The translations under genes were made by a program, and so were the position numbers. From contig NZ_JAASRN010000003.1 of assembly GCF_011761635.1 (NCBI RefSeq), forward strand, positions 1-64,000: 64,000 nucleotides of DNA, read 5' to 3'. Of this stretch, positions 26,824-36,402 are shown piece by piece. The stretch's first letter is position 1. The number at the start of each line of letters is the position of its first letter. Under the pieces are notes generated by a model. That model saw only the letters and a list, made by a program, of their open reading frames with translations, made no database searches and was not told where the DNA came from. The DNA comes from Thermonema lapsum. GTDB taxonomy: Bacteria > Bacteroidota > Bacteroidia > Cytophagales > Thermonemataceae.

Positions 26824-27957
26824 TTACTTGAAGAATTCACGAATTTTTTCAAAAAATCCTTTTTCGCGTTTGTCGGGGTTAGGTTGGAAATTGGGCGAAT
26901 GACGCAACTTTTCAAGCAATTTTTGTTCTTCGCTGCTTAGTTGCTTAGGCACCCACACATTCACATGGATGAGCTGGTCGCCTTGGTAGCCGTCGATGTC
27001 GCGGATGCCTTTGCCTCGCAGGCGCAAGATTTTTCCACTTTGTGTGCCCGGTTCTATTTTTATTTTTACTGCACCGTCTATGGTGGGTACTTCTACGGTA
27101 GTGCCGAGTGCTGCATCTATAAAGCTGATATAGAGGTCATAGACTATGTTGTTGCCATCGCGCTTGAGCTGCTCGTCTTCGACTTCATCTATTACGATGA
27201 TGAGGTCACCGGGCGTGCCACCTCCGGGCGGGTAGTTGCCCTTGCCTCGCATCGATAGCTGCATGCCCCCGACCGCCCCTGCCGGAATGCGTACGCTGAT
27301 GGTTTCTTCTTTTTGGGTAACGCCTTGCCCATAGCATACCTCACAACGTTCTTCTATAATTTTGCCGGCACCTTGGCAAGTGGGGCAGGTAGAGGTAGTA
27401 ATCATCTGCCCTAAGATGGTGTTGGTGATGCGCTGCACTTGCCCAGTGCCACCACAAGTAGAGCAGGTGCGTAGGGCAGTGCCTCCTTTGGCACCGGTGC
27501 CATGGCAGGCATCGCAGCTTACCTCCCGTTTGATTTTTATTTTCTTTTCAACCCCCTTAGCTATTTCTTGCAAGTTCAGCTTCAAGCGCACCCTCAGGTT
27601 GCTTCCTTTACGGTGATGACTGCGCCCGCTGCCCCCGCCAAAGAAAGTTTCGAAGGGGCTCCCACCCTCGTTGAAGATGCTGCTGAAGCGCTCAAATATA
27701 TCTTCCATGCTACTGAAACTACTGGCACCTCCGTTCACGCCGGCATGTCCGAATTGGTCGTAACGACGGCGCTTTTCGGGGTTGCCCAGTACTTCATAGG
27801 CTTCGGCAGCTTCTTTGAATTTCTCCTCTGCCTCGGGGTCATTGGGGTTTTTGTCGGGGTGATATTTGATAGCCAGCTTGCGATAAGCCTTCTTGATTTC
27901 CTCTTGAGTAGCCGTGCGGCTTACTCCCAACACCTCATAATAATCTCTTTTTGCCAT
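26824..27957 (-). CDS. dnaJ: chaperone protein DnaJ
   Basis: Type I Hsp40 co-chaperone of 377 residues, which stimulates DnaK ATPase and delivers substrates. J domain at residues 1-70 with the HPD triad in [10 protein letters not shown], a Gly/Phe/Ser-rich linker (about 75-115), four zinc-finger repeats ([32 protein letters not shown]; about 145-215), and C-terminal substrate-binding domains. It is co-transcribed with grpE, 33 bases downstream of it. dnaK is not in the window. A very strong hairpin follows. Confidence 0.97.
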   Translation of the reverse strand: MAKRDYYEVLGVSRTATQEEIKKAYRKLAIKYHPDKNPNDPEAEEKFKEAAEAYEVLGNPEKRRRYDQFGHAGVNGGASSFSSMEDIFERFSSIFNEGGSPFETFFGGGSGRSHHRKGSNLRVRLKLNLQEIAKGVEKKIKIKREVSCDACHGTGAKGGTALRTCSTCGGTGQVQRITNTILGQMITTSTCPTCQGAGKIIEERCEVCYGQGVTQKEETISVRIPAGAVGGMQLSMRGKGNYPPGGGTPGDLIIVIDEVEDEQLKRDGNNIVYDLYISFIDAALGTTVEVPTIDGAVKIKIEPGTQSGKILRLRGKGIRDIDGYQGDQLIHVNVWVPKQLSSEEQKLLEKLRHSPNFQPNPDKREKGFFEKIREFFK

Positions 27958-27990
27958 GATTTATGCTCTACTTTATAAACGCTTTCTTCA

Positions 27991-28626
27991 TCAACTACCT
28001 ACGACTACTTTGGCAAAGCGCAGCACCTTGTCGTGCAGATAGTAGCCTTTTTCTATGGTATCAATAATCTTGCCTTTCAGCTCCTCGTGGGGTGCAGGTG
28101 CTTGTGTGATGGCTTCGTGGAGGTCGGCATTGAATTCGGTGCCGGCAGGGGTTTCTAATGGTTTTACCCCATATTTTTCAAGTGTGCGCATGAACTTTTT
28201 GTAAATGAGCTCGATGCCTTCTTTGATTTTGTCGCTGCTTTCGGTTTGCTCAATCACTTGCAGCGCCCGCTCGAAGTCATCGACGATGGGCAGCAAGTCT
28301 TTGATGAGCTGTGCGTTGGCTTGCTGCAGAAATTCGGTCTTTTCTTTGTTGGTGCGCTTGCGGAAGTTGTCGAAGTCGGCATATAAGCGCACATACTTAT
28401 CTTTCAACTCTGCCACTTCGGCTTGCAGTGCTGTTATTTTGTCGGCTTGCGCTTGGGCATGGTCTTCTGCTTCCTGTACCACCTCTTCGGGCGAAGGTAC
28501 AGGCTCTTCTATTTCTTGAACTTCTACTGGCGCATTATGCTCTTCGTGTTTTTCTTGTTGTTGATGTGCTTGTTGGTTGAGTTGTTCTTCGAAATTGTCT
28601 TGTTGTTTCTTTTTATCTTTTGCCAT
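27991..28626 (-). CDS. grpE: nucleotide exchange factor GrpE
   Basis: DnaK nucleotide exchange factor, 211 residues. A long acidic, Gln/Glu-rich N-terminal region (about 1-55, KKKQQDNFEEQLNQQAHQQQ) precedes the coiled-coil dimerisation helix (KDKYVRLYADFDNFRKRTNK, about 77-96) and the compact C-terminal beta domain (GTEFNADLHEAITQ, KGYYLHDKVLRFAKVVV). It is first gene of the grpE-dnaJ operon. TATCTTTG on the minus strand at 28738-28745 is a possible -7 element, without a matching TTTG at the ideal spacing. No CIRCE-type inverted repeat was seen upstream. Confidence 0.95.
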   Translation of the reverse strand: MAKDKKKQQDNFEEQLNQQAHQQQEKHEEHNAPVEVQEIEEPVPSPEEVVQEAEDHAQAQADKITALQAEVAELKDKYVRLYADFDNFRKRTNKEKTEFLQQANAQLIKDLLPIVDDFERALQVIEQTESSDKIKEGIELIYKKFMRTLEKYGVKPLETPAGTEFNADLHEAITQAPAPHEELKGKIIDTIEKGYYLHDKVLRFAKVVVGS

Positions 28627-28788
28627 GTTTTGTTTCCTCCTTTTTCAAAGTTTCTTAGCGTAAGAACTACAACTTCTTTGCCGAACTGTCAGAATATGCC
28701 AAAATGGCAGTAAATGATAAAAAACGCTTCTTTCCTGCAAAGATAGAGAAAGATTGCGTAACATTGTGCGTAAAATGCATTGAGGAAT

Positions 28789-29823
28789 ATGAGTTTAAAA
28801 AATGATTTGTTGCTGCGTTCAGCCCGCGGAGAGGTGGTAGAACGTGTGCCTGTATGGCTGATGCGACAGGCAGGGCGCGTTTTGCCCGAATACCGTGCCG
28901 TGCGCGAGCGTCTGAGTGGCTTTGTTGAGCTGGTGAAGACTCCCGAGCTGGCAGCAGAAGTAACCATTCAGCCGGTAGACCTGCTGGGCGTAGATGCAGC
29001 CATCATCTTTTCCGACATATTGGTGGTGCCTGAAGCCATGGGATGCCCCTATGAAATGGTAGAGAAGCGGGGTCCTTTCTTTCCCAATACCATACGCTCA
29101 GAAGCCGACTTGCAACGCCTGCACGAACCCGAGGTAGAAGATGCCTTGAGCTATGTATTGGAGGCTATACGCCTGACCAAGCGGGAACTGAACGGGCGTG
29201 TGCCTTTGATTGGCTTTGCTGGTGCCCCCTTTACCATCTTTTGTTATATGGTGGAAGGGCAAGGCTCAAAGACTTTTGCCGTAGCCAAGCGTATGCTCTA
29301 TGAAAATCCACCTTTGGCTCATCGCCTGTTGGATGCCATCACTCGGGTAACTACTGCTTATTTGAAAGCACAGATAAAAGCAGGTGCCGATTTGGTGCAG
29401 CTCTTCGATTCATGGGCAGGCATTTTGTCGCCGCAGCAATACCGTGCGTTTGCTTTGCCTTACGTTCGTCGCATTTGCGAGGCAATACAGGAAGTGCCGG
29501 TAACTGTTTTTGCCAAAGGAGCACACTACCTGACAGCTGACCTGTTGCAGATTGACTGCCAAGTGATTGGCTTGGATTGGACCATGGACTTGGCACAGGT
29601 GCGTGCACAAGTGGGGCAACAGAAGACACTGCAGGGCAATTTAGACCCCTGTGCTTTGTATGCTTCCGAAGCAGAAATTAGCCGCTATGTAGAGCAGATG
29701 CTGCAGGCAGCAGGCAAGCAGCGTTATATTGCCAATTTGGGGCATGGTTTGTATCCAGACACCGACCCTGCCCGTGTGCGTCATTTCGTGGCTGCGGTCA
29801 AAGAACTTTCGGCAGCCCTTTGA
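28789..29823 (+). CDS. hemE: uroporphyrinogen decarboxylase
   Basis: Converts uroporphyrinogen III to coproporphyrinogen III in haem synthesis; about 344 residues from the ATG at 28789. An upstream TTG at 28780 is in frame, but the ATG matches the usual N-terminus ([15 protein letters not shown]). Signatures: [20 protein letters not shown], the [12 protein letters not shown] segment, [20 protein letters not shown] and [20 protein letters not shown]. It is monocistronic and divergent from grpE. No other haem genes are adjacent. Confidence 0.96.
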   Translation: MSLKNDLLLRSARGEVVERVPVWLMRQAGRVLPEYRAVRERLSGFVELVKTPELAAEVTIQPVDLLGVDAAIIFSDILVVPEAMGCPYEMVEKRGPFFPNTIRSEADLQRLHEPEVEDALSYVLEAIRLTKRELNGRVPLIGFAGAPFTIFCYMVEGQGSKTFAVAKRMLYENPPLAHRLLDAITRVTTAYLKAQIKAGADLVQLFDSWAGILSPQQYRAFALPYVRRICEAIQEVPVTVFAKGAHYLTADLLQIDCQVIGLDWTMDLAQVRAQVGQQKTLQGNLDPCALYASEAEISRYVEQMLQAAGKQRYIANLGHGLYPDTDPARVRHFVAAVKELSAAL

Positions 29824-29934
29824 AGCAAGCAGCAGCGTTTTGTGTTAAGGGACTGTTAGTAGCATGTTAAATTTTTTGCATACTATCTTTGCTATCAATA
29901 GATTAGCTAATTTTGTCCTGCTTGAATGCGATAG

Positions 29935-31110
29935 ATGATTACAATGAGAAATTTGCCTTGGCTTAGATTCATAGGGCGTGCAGCTGCTTTGGTGGCTGTG
30001 GTTTGTTTGTTTTTGGTGGCAATTGAGCTGATGGTAGTGGCGGTGCAGCAGAATGCTGAAGCACAGGTGCGTGCTATTTTTCAAATGATACATAATCCTT
30101 TTGTGGCGCTCTTTGTCGGTATTTTGACCACAGCACTGGTGCAGAGCAGCTCTATGACCACTTCCATCACGGTAGCATTGACTGCAGCCGGTGCTTTGAC
30201 CTATGCGCAGGCGGTACCGGTGATAATAGGTGCCAATATAGGTACTACGCTCACTTGTTTTCTGGTTACTTTGGGGCACGTGATGCGGAAAAAAGAATTC
30301 CGGCGGGCAGTCAGTGGCAGTGCTTTGCACATGCTTTTCAACCTGTTGACGGCTTTGCTTCTTTTTCCGTTGGAGTTCTTTGGACATGTTCTGTCGGGTG
30401 CAGCGCACTGGCTGGCACAGCAGATGAGCGGCATTACCGAAGGATGGTCGTTTCAGGGGCTCAACCACTGGGTGATTCACCCCCTTGCCGAACAACTGAT
30501 GCGCTGGGTTGGCGGGTCGCTGCTTCTGACCTTGGGGCTGGCTTTTTTGTTGATTATTGCCTTTATCCGTTTGCTTTCTTTGATGTTTAGGGGCTTTTTG
30601 GAGCAGCAGATGTTTCATCGTGTAAGCCGCCTGTTGACAGGCACCCCTTGGCGTGCTTTGTTTTCGGGTTTGTTTTTGACCATTCTGGTACAGTCAAGCT
30701 CTTTGACTACCTCGCTTATCGTGACGGCGGTGGCTTCGAATCGTCTTCCGCTGGGGCGTGCATTCTGGCTTATCATGGGCGCCAACATAGGCACGACGCT
30801 CACTGCCCTGCTGGCATCCTTGGGGCATGGCGAGGCAGCCCTTACCATTGCCCTTACGCATGTGTTGTTTAACCTCTGCGGCATATGTCTGCTGGCTCCT
30901 TGGACGCCCATACGTGAGGGCATCGTGCATATGGTAAGCCGTCTGGGGCGTTTGCATGTGCAGCACCGCATGTTGGGTTTTGTGGCAGTACTGTTGTTGT
31001 TTTTTGTTTTGCCTTTTCTGCTTATCTATACCACCCGTAACGAGAATGAAAAACGCTTGTCGCCTGTCTCTCAGCAAGAAGAGCAGAGGCACCCCGATTT
31101 ACTGCCGTAG
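29935..31110 (+). CDS. Na/Pi cotransporter family protein
   Basis: An inner-membrane transporter of 391 residues with eight or so hydrophobic segments and the duplicated family motif: ALVQSSSMTTSITVALTAAG (about 66-85) and ILVQSSSLTTSLIVTAVASN (about 251-270), each followed by GANIGTT(L). This is the type II Na/phosphate cotransporter (NptA/PNaS) fold. It has no PhoU-like C-terminal domain, unlike YjbB-type proteins, and ends in a charged tail. The likely role is sodium-coupled phosphate movement. A TATCTTTG at 29884-29891 may be its -7 element. Alternative start at 29944. Confidence 0.9.
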   Translation: MITMRNLPWLRFIGRAAALVAVVCLFLVAIELMVVAVQQNAEAQVRAIFQMIHNPFVALFVGILTTALVQSSSMTTSITVALTAAGALTYAQAVPVIIGANIGTTLTCFLVTLGHVMRKKEFRRAVSGSALHMLFNLLTALLLFPLEFFGHVLSGAAHWLAQQMSGITEGWSFQGLNHWVIHPLAEQLMRWVGGSLLLTLGLAFLLIIAFIRLLSLMFRGFLEQQMFHRVSRLLTGTPWRALFSGLFLTILVQSSSLTTSLIVTAVASNRLPLGRAFWLIMGANIGTTLTALLASLGHGEAALTIALTHVLFNLCGICLLAPWTPIREGIVHMVSRLGRLHVQHRMLGFVAVLLLFFVLPFLLIYTTRNENEKRLSPVSQQEEQRHPDLLP

Positions 31111-31173
31111 TCAAGTGAATAAAGCATGGCTTTAAAAGGATGCTTGCTTTCTCTCTTACACAGAGACAGGCGT

Positions 31174-32199
31174 TCAGTACAGGCGAGTAAGTGCATGGCG
31201 TAGCTGTTGCCGCACGATGTCGCCCATGTTGCGGCAGCGTAAAAAGGCGGCATCCCCGTGATACTGTGCCAGTTCTTGTTTGAGCTGTTCTACTTTTTGG
31301 GGTGGGGCAAGGGTATCGGCACGCATGCAGTCTATCAAGTCTTTGAGGCGGTAGCGTGCTGCTTTCAGACGGCGCACAATCAAAGTGCGCTCTTCCTGTT
31401 GGTACTGTTTGATGCTGCGCTCGTTGAGTAATTGCAGGCTGAGCTGTACCAAACGATAGTTTTCTTTGAAAAACTGCGGCATGTAGAGGCGGTAGCGCCC
31501 TTCGTAAGACTGTTGGTCGAAGTCTATAGCACGGATGCGGTACTGCTCGTTGTCGAAGTCGGGGGTGATGTCCACCACGTAGTTGTAGGCACGCATATCG
31601 CCCAGAAGGCGTACAAAACAGCGCTCGTTGAATTTGACGAACTCCTTGGCAACCCGCACCAAGTTGGTTTCGGGGCGTTCAAGGTAGCGTTTGATGAAGG
31701 CATCGCCGGGGATGCCGGCAATGTGTTCTTCGATGAGCGTGTCGCGAAACACCAAAAAGTTGATTCGATTGGGCGAGAGCAGGTGCTCCAGCTCCAGACC
31801 ATAAATGCGCGAGGCATCGGCACGCTTCACATAGAAATAATCGTAGTTGTCGTTGTAGCGGTTGATGATACGAATGCGGAAGGGATTGGAATTGCCAAAG
31901 GTGCAGTAGTCGATGCGGTCTACCGACAGGTGTTCGCTGAAAGCCATGTCGCCGTCGGTGCGCAAAATGGCGTAGATGGTCGTGAGTTTCCGGTTCAGTT
32001 CTTCGTACATATACGATGGATAAATGACACTCTCCCAGAGGGTATCATTGCCCGATTGGTCAATGACCGGAAAACTCTCTTGATAGTGCAGCAGGTCGTC
32101 GTAGAGCAGAGGCAAGCGGCTGACACGGTCGTAGTGCCACAAATATTTGCGCAAAAAACCCTGAATGGGATAAACTGGTTTTTTCTTGGATATGTCCAT
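31174..32199 (-). CDS. conserved protein with kinase-like active-site pattern, function unknown
   Basis: I start it at 32199 (MDISKKKPVYPIQGFLRKYL); longer frames to 32292 would run into the trmH coding region. The protein (about 341 residues) has FYVKRADASRIYGLELEHLL in its N-terminal half, then RLLGDMRAYNYVVDITPDF and IRAIDFDQQSYEGR. The order Lys (VK), Glu, GD-x4-N and DFD resembles the catalytic residues of atypical protein or small-molecule kinases, but there is no glycine loop and I do not recognise a named family. It is probably co-transcribed with trmH, 10 bases downstream. It is soluble; no signal peptide. Confidence 0.6.
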   Translation of the reverse strand: MDISKKKPVYPIQGFLRKYLWHYDRVSRLPLLYDDLLHYQESFPVIDQSGNDTLWESVIYPSYMYEELNRKLTTIYAILRTDGDMAFSEHLSVDRIDYCTFGNSNPFRIRIINRYNDNYDYFYVKRADASRIYGLELEHLLSPNRINFLVFRDTLIEEHIAGIPGDAFIKRYLERPETNLVRVAKEFVKFNERCFVRLLGDMRAYNYVVDITPDFDNEQYRIRAIDFDQQSYEGRYRLYMPQFFKENYRLVQLSLQLLNERSIKQYQQEERTLIVRRLKAARYRLKDLIDCMRADTLAPPQKVEQLKQELAQYHGDAAFLRCRNMGDIVRQQLRHALTRLY

Positions 32200-32209
32200 T
32201 GCTTGGGTT

Positions 32210-32941
32210 TTAATTGGCATTGCTTGCTTGTTCTTCGAAGAAGCGTGCCAGCAATTTGTTGGCGTCCGATACGCTCTTGAGAGTCCATTCAATCAGCTTG
32301 CGCAAGCGCAACTCCTCGCTCAGTTGCCATTTTATATCCGATTGGTGCAGACGGCGTGTGCTTTCATACAAAATGATGGCAGTGGCTACCGATAGGTTGA
32401 AGCTCTCGGTAAAGCCATAAATGGGTATTTTCACGTAGGCATCAGCCATCTCCATGGCGGTGGGGGTGAGTCCGTCTTTTTCGCCGCCCATGATAAACGC
32501 CGTAGGGTAGCGCAGGTCTAATTCGTGAATATAGCAGTCGTCTTGGTGAGGGGTAGTAGCCACCAAGCGATAGCCTTGGGCTTTGAGTGATTGTAAACAC
32601 ACTTCGGTATTGTTTTGCTCTTTCTGGTCATAGATGTGCAGGTCCACCCATTTGTCTGCTCCTTTGGCTATGCCTTTGGCTATTTTGTACTCGTTATGGT
32701 TTTCGATGATATGCACTGACTGCACCCCGAAGCATTCGGCAGAGCGCACCACCGCACTGGCGTTGCGTTCTTGGTAAATGTCTTCTACGACTACAGTGAT
32801 GTGATAAGTTCTATGGGCTATTTTTTCTTGAAAAAGTGTTTTTCGTCGTGGTGTGATGTAGTGGCTCAGAAAGTCCCACAGGCGTTGTTGTTCCTCTATG
32901 CTTAACTTTTTTTCGTTCAATAACTTTTCCCACTGTTGCAT
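32210..32941 (-). CDS. trmH: tRNA/rRNA 2'-O-ribose methyltransferase (SpoU/TrmH family)
   Basis: A SPOUT methyltransferase of 243 residues. The N-terminal helical region is followed by VVEDIYQERNASAVVRSAEC (motif 1), FIMGGEKDGLTPTAMEMAD (motif 2) and the knot motif 3 IPIYGFTESFNLSVATAIIL. The layout with an additional C-terminal helical segment fits TrmH (Gm18 of tRNA) more than RlmB. It is followed after 10 bases by the kinase-like protein. It is divergent from a TetR regulator. Confidence 0.9.
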   Translation of the reverse strand: MQQWEKLLNEKKLSIEEQQRLWDFLSHYITPRRKTLFQEKIAHRTYHITVVVEDIYQERNASAVVRSAECFGVQSVHIIENHNEYKIAKGIAKGADKWVDLHIYDQKEQNNTEVCLQSLKAQGYRLVATTPHQDDCYIHELDLRYPTAFIMGGEKDGLTPTAMEMADAYVKIPIYGFTESFNLSVATAIILYESTRRLHQSDIKWQLSEELRLRKLIEWTLKSVSDANKLLARFFEEQASNAN

Positions 32942-33052
32942 AACGTCCTGTTTTTTTGGTGCAGATTGCTAAGCGTTTTACTTTTATAGTTAAGCCGAAG
33001 GCATGCCCTTCCTCTATAAATTTTGTAGATTTGTCCTTCAAAGTTAGGGAAA

Positions 33053-33721
33053 ATGTCAAAGACTCTATCGAGACGTGAACAGGCGAAGCAAAATCGAAGG
33101 GAAGCGATTCTTAAAGCGGCAGAATTGGTTTTCTTTACTAAAGGCTTTCGCCAAGCTACTATGGATGACGTAGCCAAGCGGGCACGGCTAAGCAAAGCCA
33201 CCCTTTACAGCTATTTCAAAACTAAAGACGAATTGTTCTTTGCCATAGCCCAAAAAGGCAACGAAATATTGCAGAAACAACTGCGTGAAGCCATCGAAGG
33301 GCATGAAAAGGGAGTAGATAAAGTGCGTGCCATTGGTTATGCTTACTTTGATTTTGCTACGCGCTACCCCGATTATTACAAGGTCATTGCCTACTTTACC
33401 TCTGGCGACAACTTCGAACTGGACGAAGCTCTGGAGCGCGAAATGCTGCACATGGACGACATCTTGGCTGAGTGTATTGAGTGGGGCATACAAGACAGCA
33501 GCATCAAAAAAGGAATAGACCCGCAGGTAGTGTCGAAGTGTCTGTGGGCTATGGCAAATGGCATCATGCAGCTGGTCTATCACAAAAGCTCTTTGTTGCA
33601 GAAATACCTCAGCATTGAGCGTGAGCGCATCATGAATACCTTTTTCATGTTGCTCGAAGAGAGCCTTTCGACCGAGGGCTATTTGAAAAAAAGTCAAAAT
33701 CTGAACGCATCTGATTCTTAA
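33053..33721 (+). CDS. TetR family transcriptional regulator
   Basis: A regulator of 222 residues with a basic N-terminus and a helix-turn-helix (about residues 10-58: ILKAAELVFFTKGFRQATMD, DVAKRARLSKATLYSYFKTK). The C-terminal ligand domain is all helical. It heads a plus-strand run with purD (33-base gap), but its targets are not evident. TAGATTTG at 33026-33033 fits the -7 element. It is divergent from trmH. Confidence 0.92.
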   Translation: MSKTLSRREQAKQNRREAILKAAELVFFTKGFRQATMDDVAKRARLSKATLYSYFKTKDELFFAIAQKGNEILQKQLREAIEGHEKGVDKVRAIGYAYFDFATRYPDYYKVIAYFTSGDNFELDEALEREMLHMDDILAECIEWGIQDSSIKKGIDPQVVSKCLWAMANGIMQLVYHKSSLLQKYLSIERERIMNTFFMLLEESLSTEGYLKKSQNLNASDS

Positions 33722-33754
33722 CCATCCAAATAACCTTCACTAACTATAACTTCT

Positions 33755-35068
33755 ATGGCACGAGTTCTTGTTTTAGGAAGTGGCGGCAGAGAGCACGCCT
33801 TCGTATATAAAATAGCACAAAGCCCGCTTTGCGAGGCTTTGTTTGTTGCGCCGGGCAATGCTGGCACTGCCCGGCATGCTCAAAATGTGAACATAGACCC
33901 CATGGACTTTGAGGCGGTTGCCCGCTTTTGCCAAGAAAAAAGCATTGATTTGCTGGTGCCCGGTCCAGAAGCTCCTTTGGTGGCAGGCATCCGCGATGTG
34001 CTGGAAGCCCAACCGCAACTCAAAGGACTGAAAATAGTGGGACCTTCACAGAAAGCTGCCCGTTTGGAAGGTAGCAAAGACTTCGCCAAGCAGTTTATGC
34101 AGCGCTATGGCATTCCCACCGCCCGCTATCGCACCTTCGAAGCAGGGCAGCTGCAGCAAGCGCTCGACTATTTGCAGCAACATCCTTTGCCTGTGGTCTT
34201 GAAAGCCGACGGGCTGGCAGCAGGCAAAGGGGTGCTTATATGCGAAAGCCACGAACAGGCAGTTGAAGAGATGAAAGCCATGCTTTCGGGCAAATTTGGC
34301 GAAGCAAGTCGCAAGGTAGTCGTAGAAGAGTTTTTGCAAGGCATAGAAGTGTCGGTGTTTGTGCTTACCGACGGCAAAGACTATCTCGTGTTGCCCGAAG
34401 CTAAAGACTATAAGCGCATAGGCGAGGGCGATACCGGCTTGAATACCGGAGGGATGGGGGCAGTGTCGCCGGTACCTTTTGTTAATAAAGACTTCATCGG
34501 CAAGGTAGAAGAGCGTATCATACGCCCTACCCTGCAAGGTTTACAACAAGAGCAAGCCCCTTACTGCGGCTTCATTTTTCTTGGTTTAATGAACGTCAAT
34601 GGCGACCCTTATGTGATTGAGTACAATGTGCGCATGGGCGACCCCGAAACGCAAGCCGTTTTTGCGCGCATCGAGTCGGACCTACTGGAGCTGCTTGACG
34701 CCACGGCTGCTGGCACCCTCAAGCATCAAAGCCTGCAAATCAGCCCTTACACCGCGGTAACTGTGGTGCTTGCATCGCAGGGCTATCCTCAAACCTATGA
34801 AAAAGACAAAGTCATCGAAGGCTTCGACGAAGTGGAAGAAGCTATCATTTTTCATGCAGGCACCCGCCAAGACGGCAAAGGACAAATACTGACTGCAGGC
34901 GGGCGTGTGTTGGCAGTAACCTCTCTGGCAGAGACCCTGCCGCAGGCACGTCAGTTGGCGATGAAAGCAGCCGCAACCATCCGCTTCAGTAACAAGTATT
35001 ATCGTCGCGACATAGGCTTGGACTTGGAGCGCTACGAGCAAGAAGCAGAGGCTTCGCGGCAAAACTAA
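33755..35068 (+). CDS. purD: phosphoribosylamine-glycine ligase
   Basis: GAR synthetase of 437 residues, the second step of purine synthesis. N-terminal MARVLVLGSGGREHAFVYKI, APGNAGTA, then the ATP-grasp domain with VVLKADGLAAGKGVLICES (about 146-164), the family signature VEYNVRMGDPETQ (near residue 290) and C-terminal VTVVLASQGYP. It is located between a TetR regulator and the RicT-like gene, away from other pur genes. Length and motifs are standard. Confidence 0.96.
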   Translation: MARVLVLGSGGREHAFVYKIAQSPLCEALFVAPGNAGTARHAQNVNIDPMDFEAVARFCQEKSIDLLVPGPEAPLVAGIRDVLEAQPQLKGLKIVGPSQKAARLEGSKDFAKQFMQRYGIPTARYRTFEAGQLQQALDYLQQHPLPVVLKADGLAAGKGVLICESHEQAVEEMKAMLSGKFGEASRKVVVEEFLQGIEVSVFVLTDGKDYLVLPEAKDYKRIGEGDTGLNTGGMGAVSPVPFVNKDFIGKVEERIIRPTLQGLQQEQAPYCGFIFLGLMNVNGDPYVIEYNVRMGDPETQAVFARIESDLLELLDATAAGTLKHQSLQISPYTAVTVVLASQGYPQTYEKDKVIEGFDEVEEAIIFHAGTRQDGKGQILTAGGRVLAVTSLAETLPQARQLAMKAAATIRFSNKYYRRDIGLDLERYEQEAEASRQN

Positions 35069-35120
35069 AACCGTATTTACCTTGTTGGAGGTAAGTACTT
35101 AACCCTTTAAAAACCGTAGA

Positions 35121-36392
35121 ATGACTATGGCTTGTACGAACTGTGGTACCGCCAAACCCGCAGGCTGCCGGAGCAATGGCGGCTGCGCCACCGGCGGATG
35201 CAATAAAATGAATGTATTTGATTGGCTCAGCCATCTGGATATTCCCCCCGACGAACCATTCGACGTCGTGGAAGTACGCTTCAAAAACGGAAAAAAAGAG
35301 TTTTTCCGTAATTCCGAAGGCTTTGCTTTGGAAACCGGCGACCCGGTGGTCGTAGAGATGCCCACTGGCTACCATATCGGTTACGTATCGTTGCGGGGCG
35401 AATTGGTGCGTCTGCAGATGCGCAAACAACGACTGGCAGAAGATGCCGAACTGCCCCGCATCCTGCGCCTGCCTACTGAGGCAGATATGCAGAAATTCCA
35501 AGAAGCCAAAAACAGGGAAATGCCCACGCTCTTTCGCACTCGTGAGATTATACGCGAATTGGGCATGCAAATGAAACTCAACGACGTAGAGTATCAGGCA
35601 GACCAAACCAAAGCTACTTTCTACTATACCGCTGACGGGCGTGTGGACTTTCGCGAGCTGATTAAAATCTTGGCTTCGGAGTTCAAAATACGTGTAGAGA
35701 TGCGGCAAATAAGCTTGCGTCAGGAAGCTGCCCGTTTGGGGGGGATTGGAGTCTGTGGGCGCGAGCTCTGTTGCTCTACTTGGCTCTCCGACTTCAAGAG
35801 CGTAGCCACTTCGGCGGCGCGCTATCAGAACCTGTCGCTCAATCCCGCCAAGTTGTCGGGGCAATGCGGGCGCCTGAAGTGCTGTCTCAACTATGAGTTA
35901 GACACCTACGTAGAAGCCCTCAAAGACATCCCTGAGGTGGAAGTGCTCAAAACAGCCAAAGGCGATGCTTACCTGCGTAAAACCGATATCTTCAAGAAAA
36001 TACTTTGGTTTTCCTACGAGAACGAGAGCACTTGGTATCCTCTGAGCGTAGAGCGTGTGCGTGAAATCATGAAAATGAACGAGGTAGGGCAGATGCCTGA
36101 ACTCCTGCAGGAAACAACTTTGCTCGACGACGACGAGGCTATAGAAAACGACATCAGCACAGACCTTGAGCGCATAGAAGAGCACATGAAAGAGAGCGAA
36201 GATGCCAAGCCTAAAAAGAAACGCCGCAAAAAGAGCAAGAACCGCAAGAAACAACAAGAAGGAAATGGCAAAAATACTGCTCATGACCAAGCTCAAAAAA
36301 GCGAAGCAAGCAATGATGAAAACGCTTCATCCGGCAGAAAAAAACGTAACCACCAACGACGGAACAACAACCGTCGGCATGATAAATCATAA
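35121..36392 (+). CDS. PSP1 domain protein, RicT/YaaT-like
   Basis: A 423-residue protein. A Cys-rich N-terminus (CTNCGTAKPAGCRSNGGCAT) is followed by the PSP1 region (FDVVEVRFKNGKKEFFRNSE, VVVEMPTGYHIGYVSLRGEL, ADGRVDFRELIKILASEFKI, RVEMRQISLRQEAARLGGIG) and the Cys-containing GRELCCSTWLSDF and GQCGRLKCCLNYE. The Bacillus homologue RicT binds Fe-S clusters with RicA/RicF and affects RNA maturation. A Lys/Arg-rich tail of about 65 residues is compatible with RNA binding. It is followed 10 bases later by gldH. Confidence 0.85.
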   Translation: MTMACTNCGTAKPAGCRSNGGCATGGCNKMNVFDWLSHLDIPPDEPFDVVEVRFKNGKKEFFRNSEGFALETGDPVVVEMPTGYHIGYVSLRGELVRLQMRKQRLAEDAELPRILRLPTEADMQKFQEAKNREMPTLFRTREIIRELGMQMKLNDVEYQADQTKATFYYTADGRVDFRELIKILASEFKIRVEMRQISLRQEAARLGGIGVCGRELCCSTWLSDFKSVATSAARYQNLSLNPAKLSGQCGRLKCCLNYELDTYVEALKDIPEVEVLKTAKGDAYLRKTDIFKKILWFSYENESTWYPLSVERVREIMKMNEVGQMPELLQETTLLDDDEAIENDISTDLERIEEHMKESEDAKPKKKRRKKSKNRKKQQEGNGKNTAHDQAQKSEASNDENASSGRKKRNHQRRNNNRRHDKS

Positions 36393-36402
36393 ATCTTTGC
36401 CT

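Noticed and set aside
29845-30618. 257-codon minus-strand frame opposite the Na/Pi cotransporter
   Set aside because: It lies antisense to a clearly coding gene with QSSS repeats and its Gln/His-rich translation has no family features.
36202-36402. N-terminal extension of gldH inside the PSP1 gene
   Set aside because: It is a Lys-rich shadow of the PSP1 tail; GldH begins with its lipoprotein signal at 36403.
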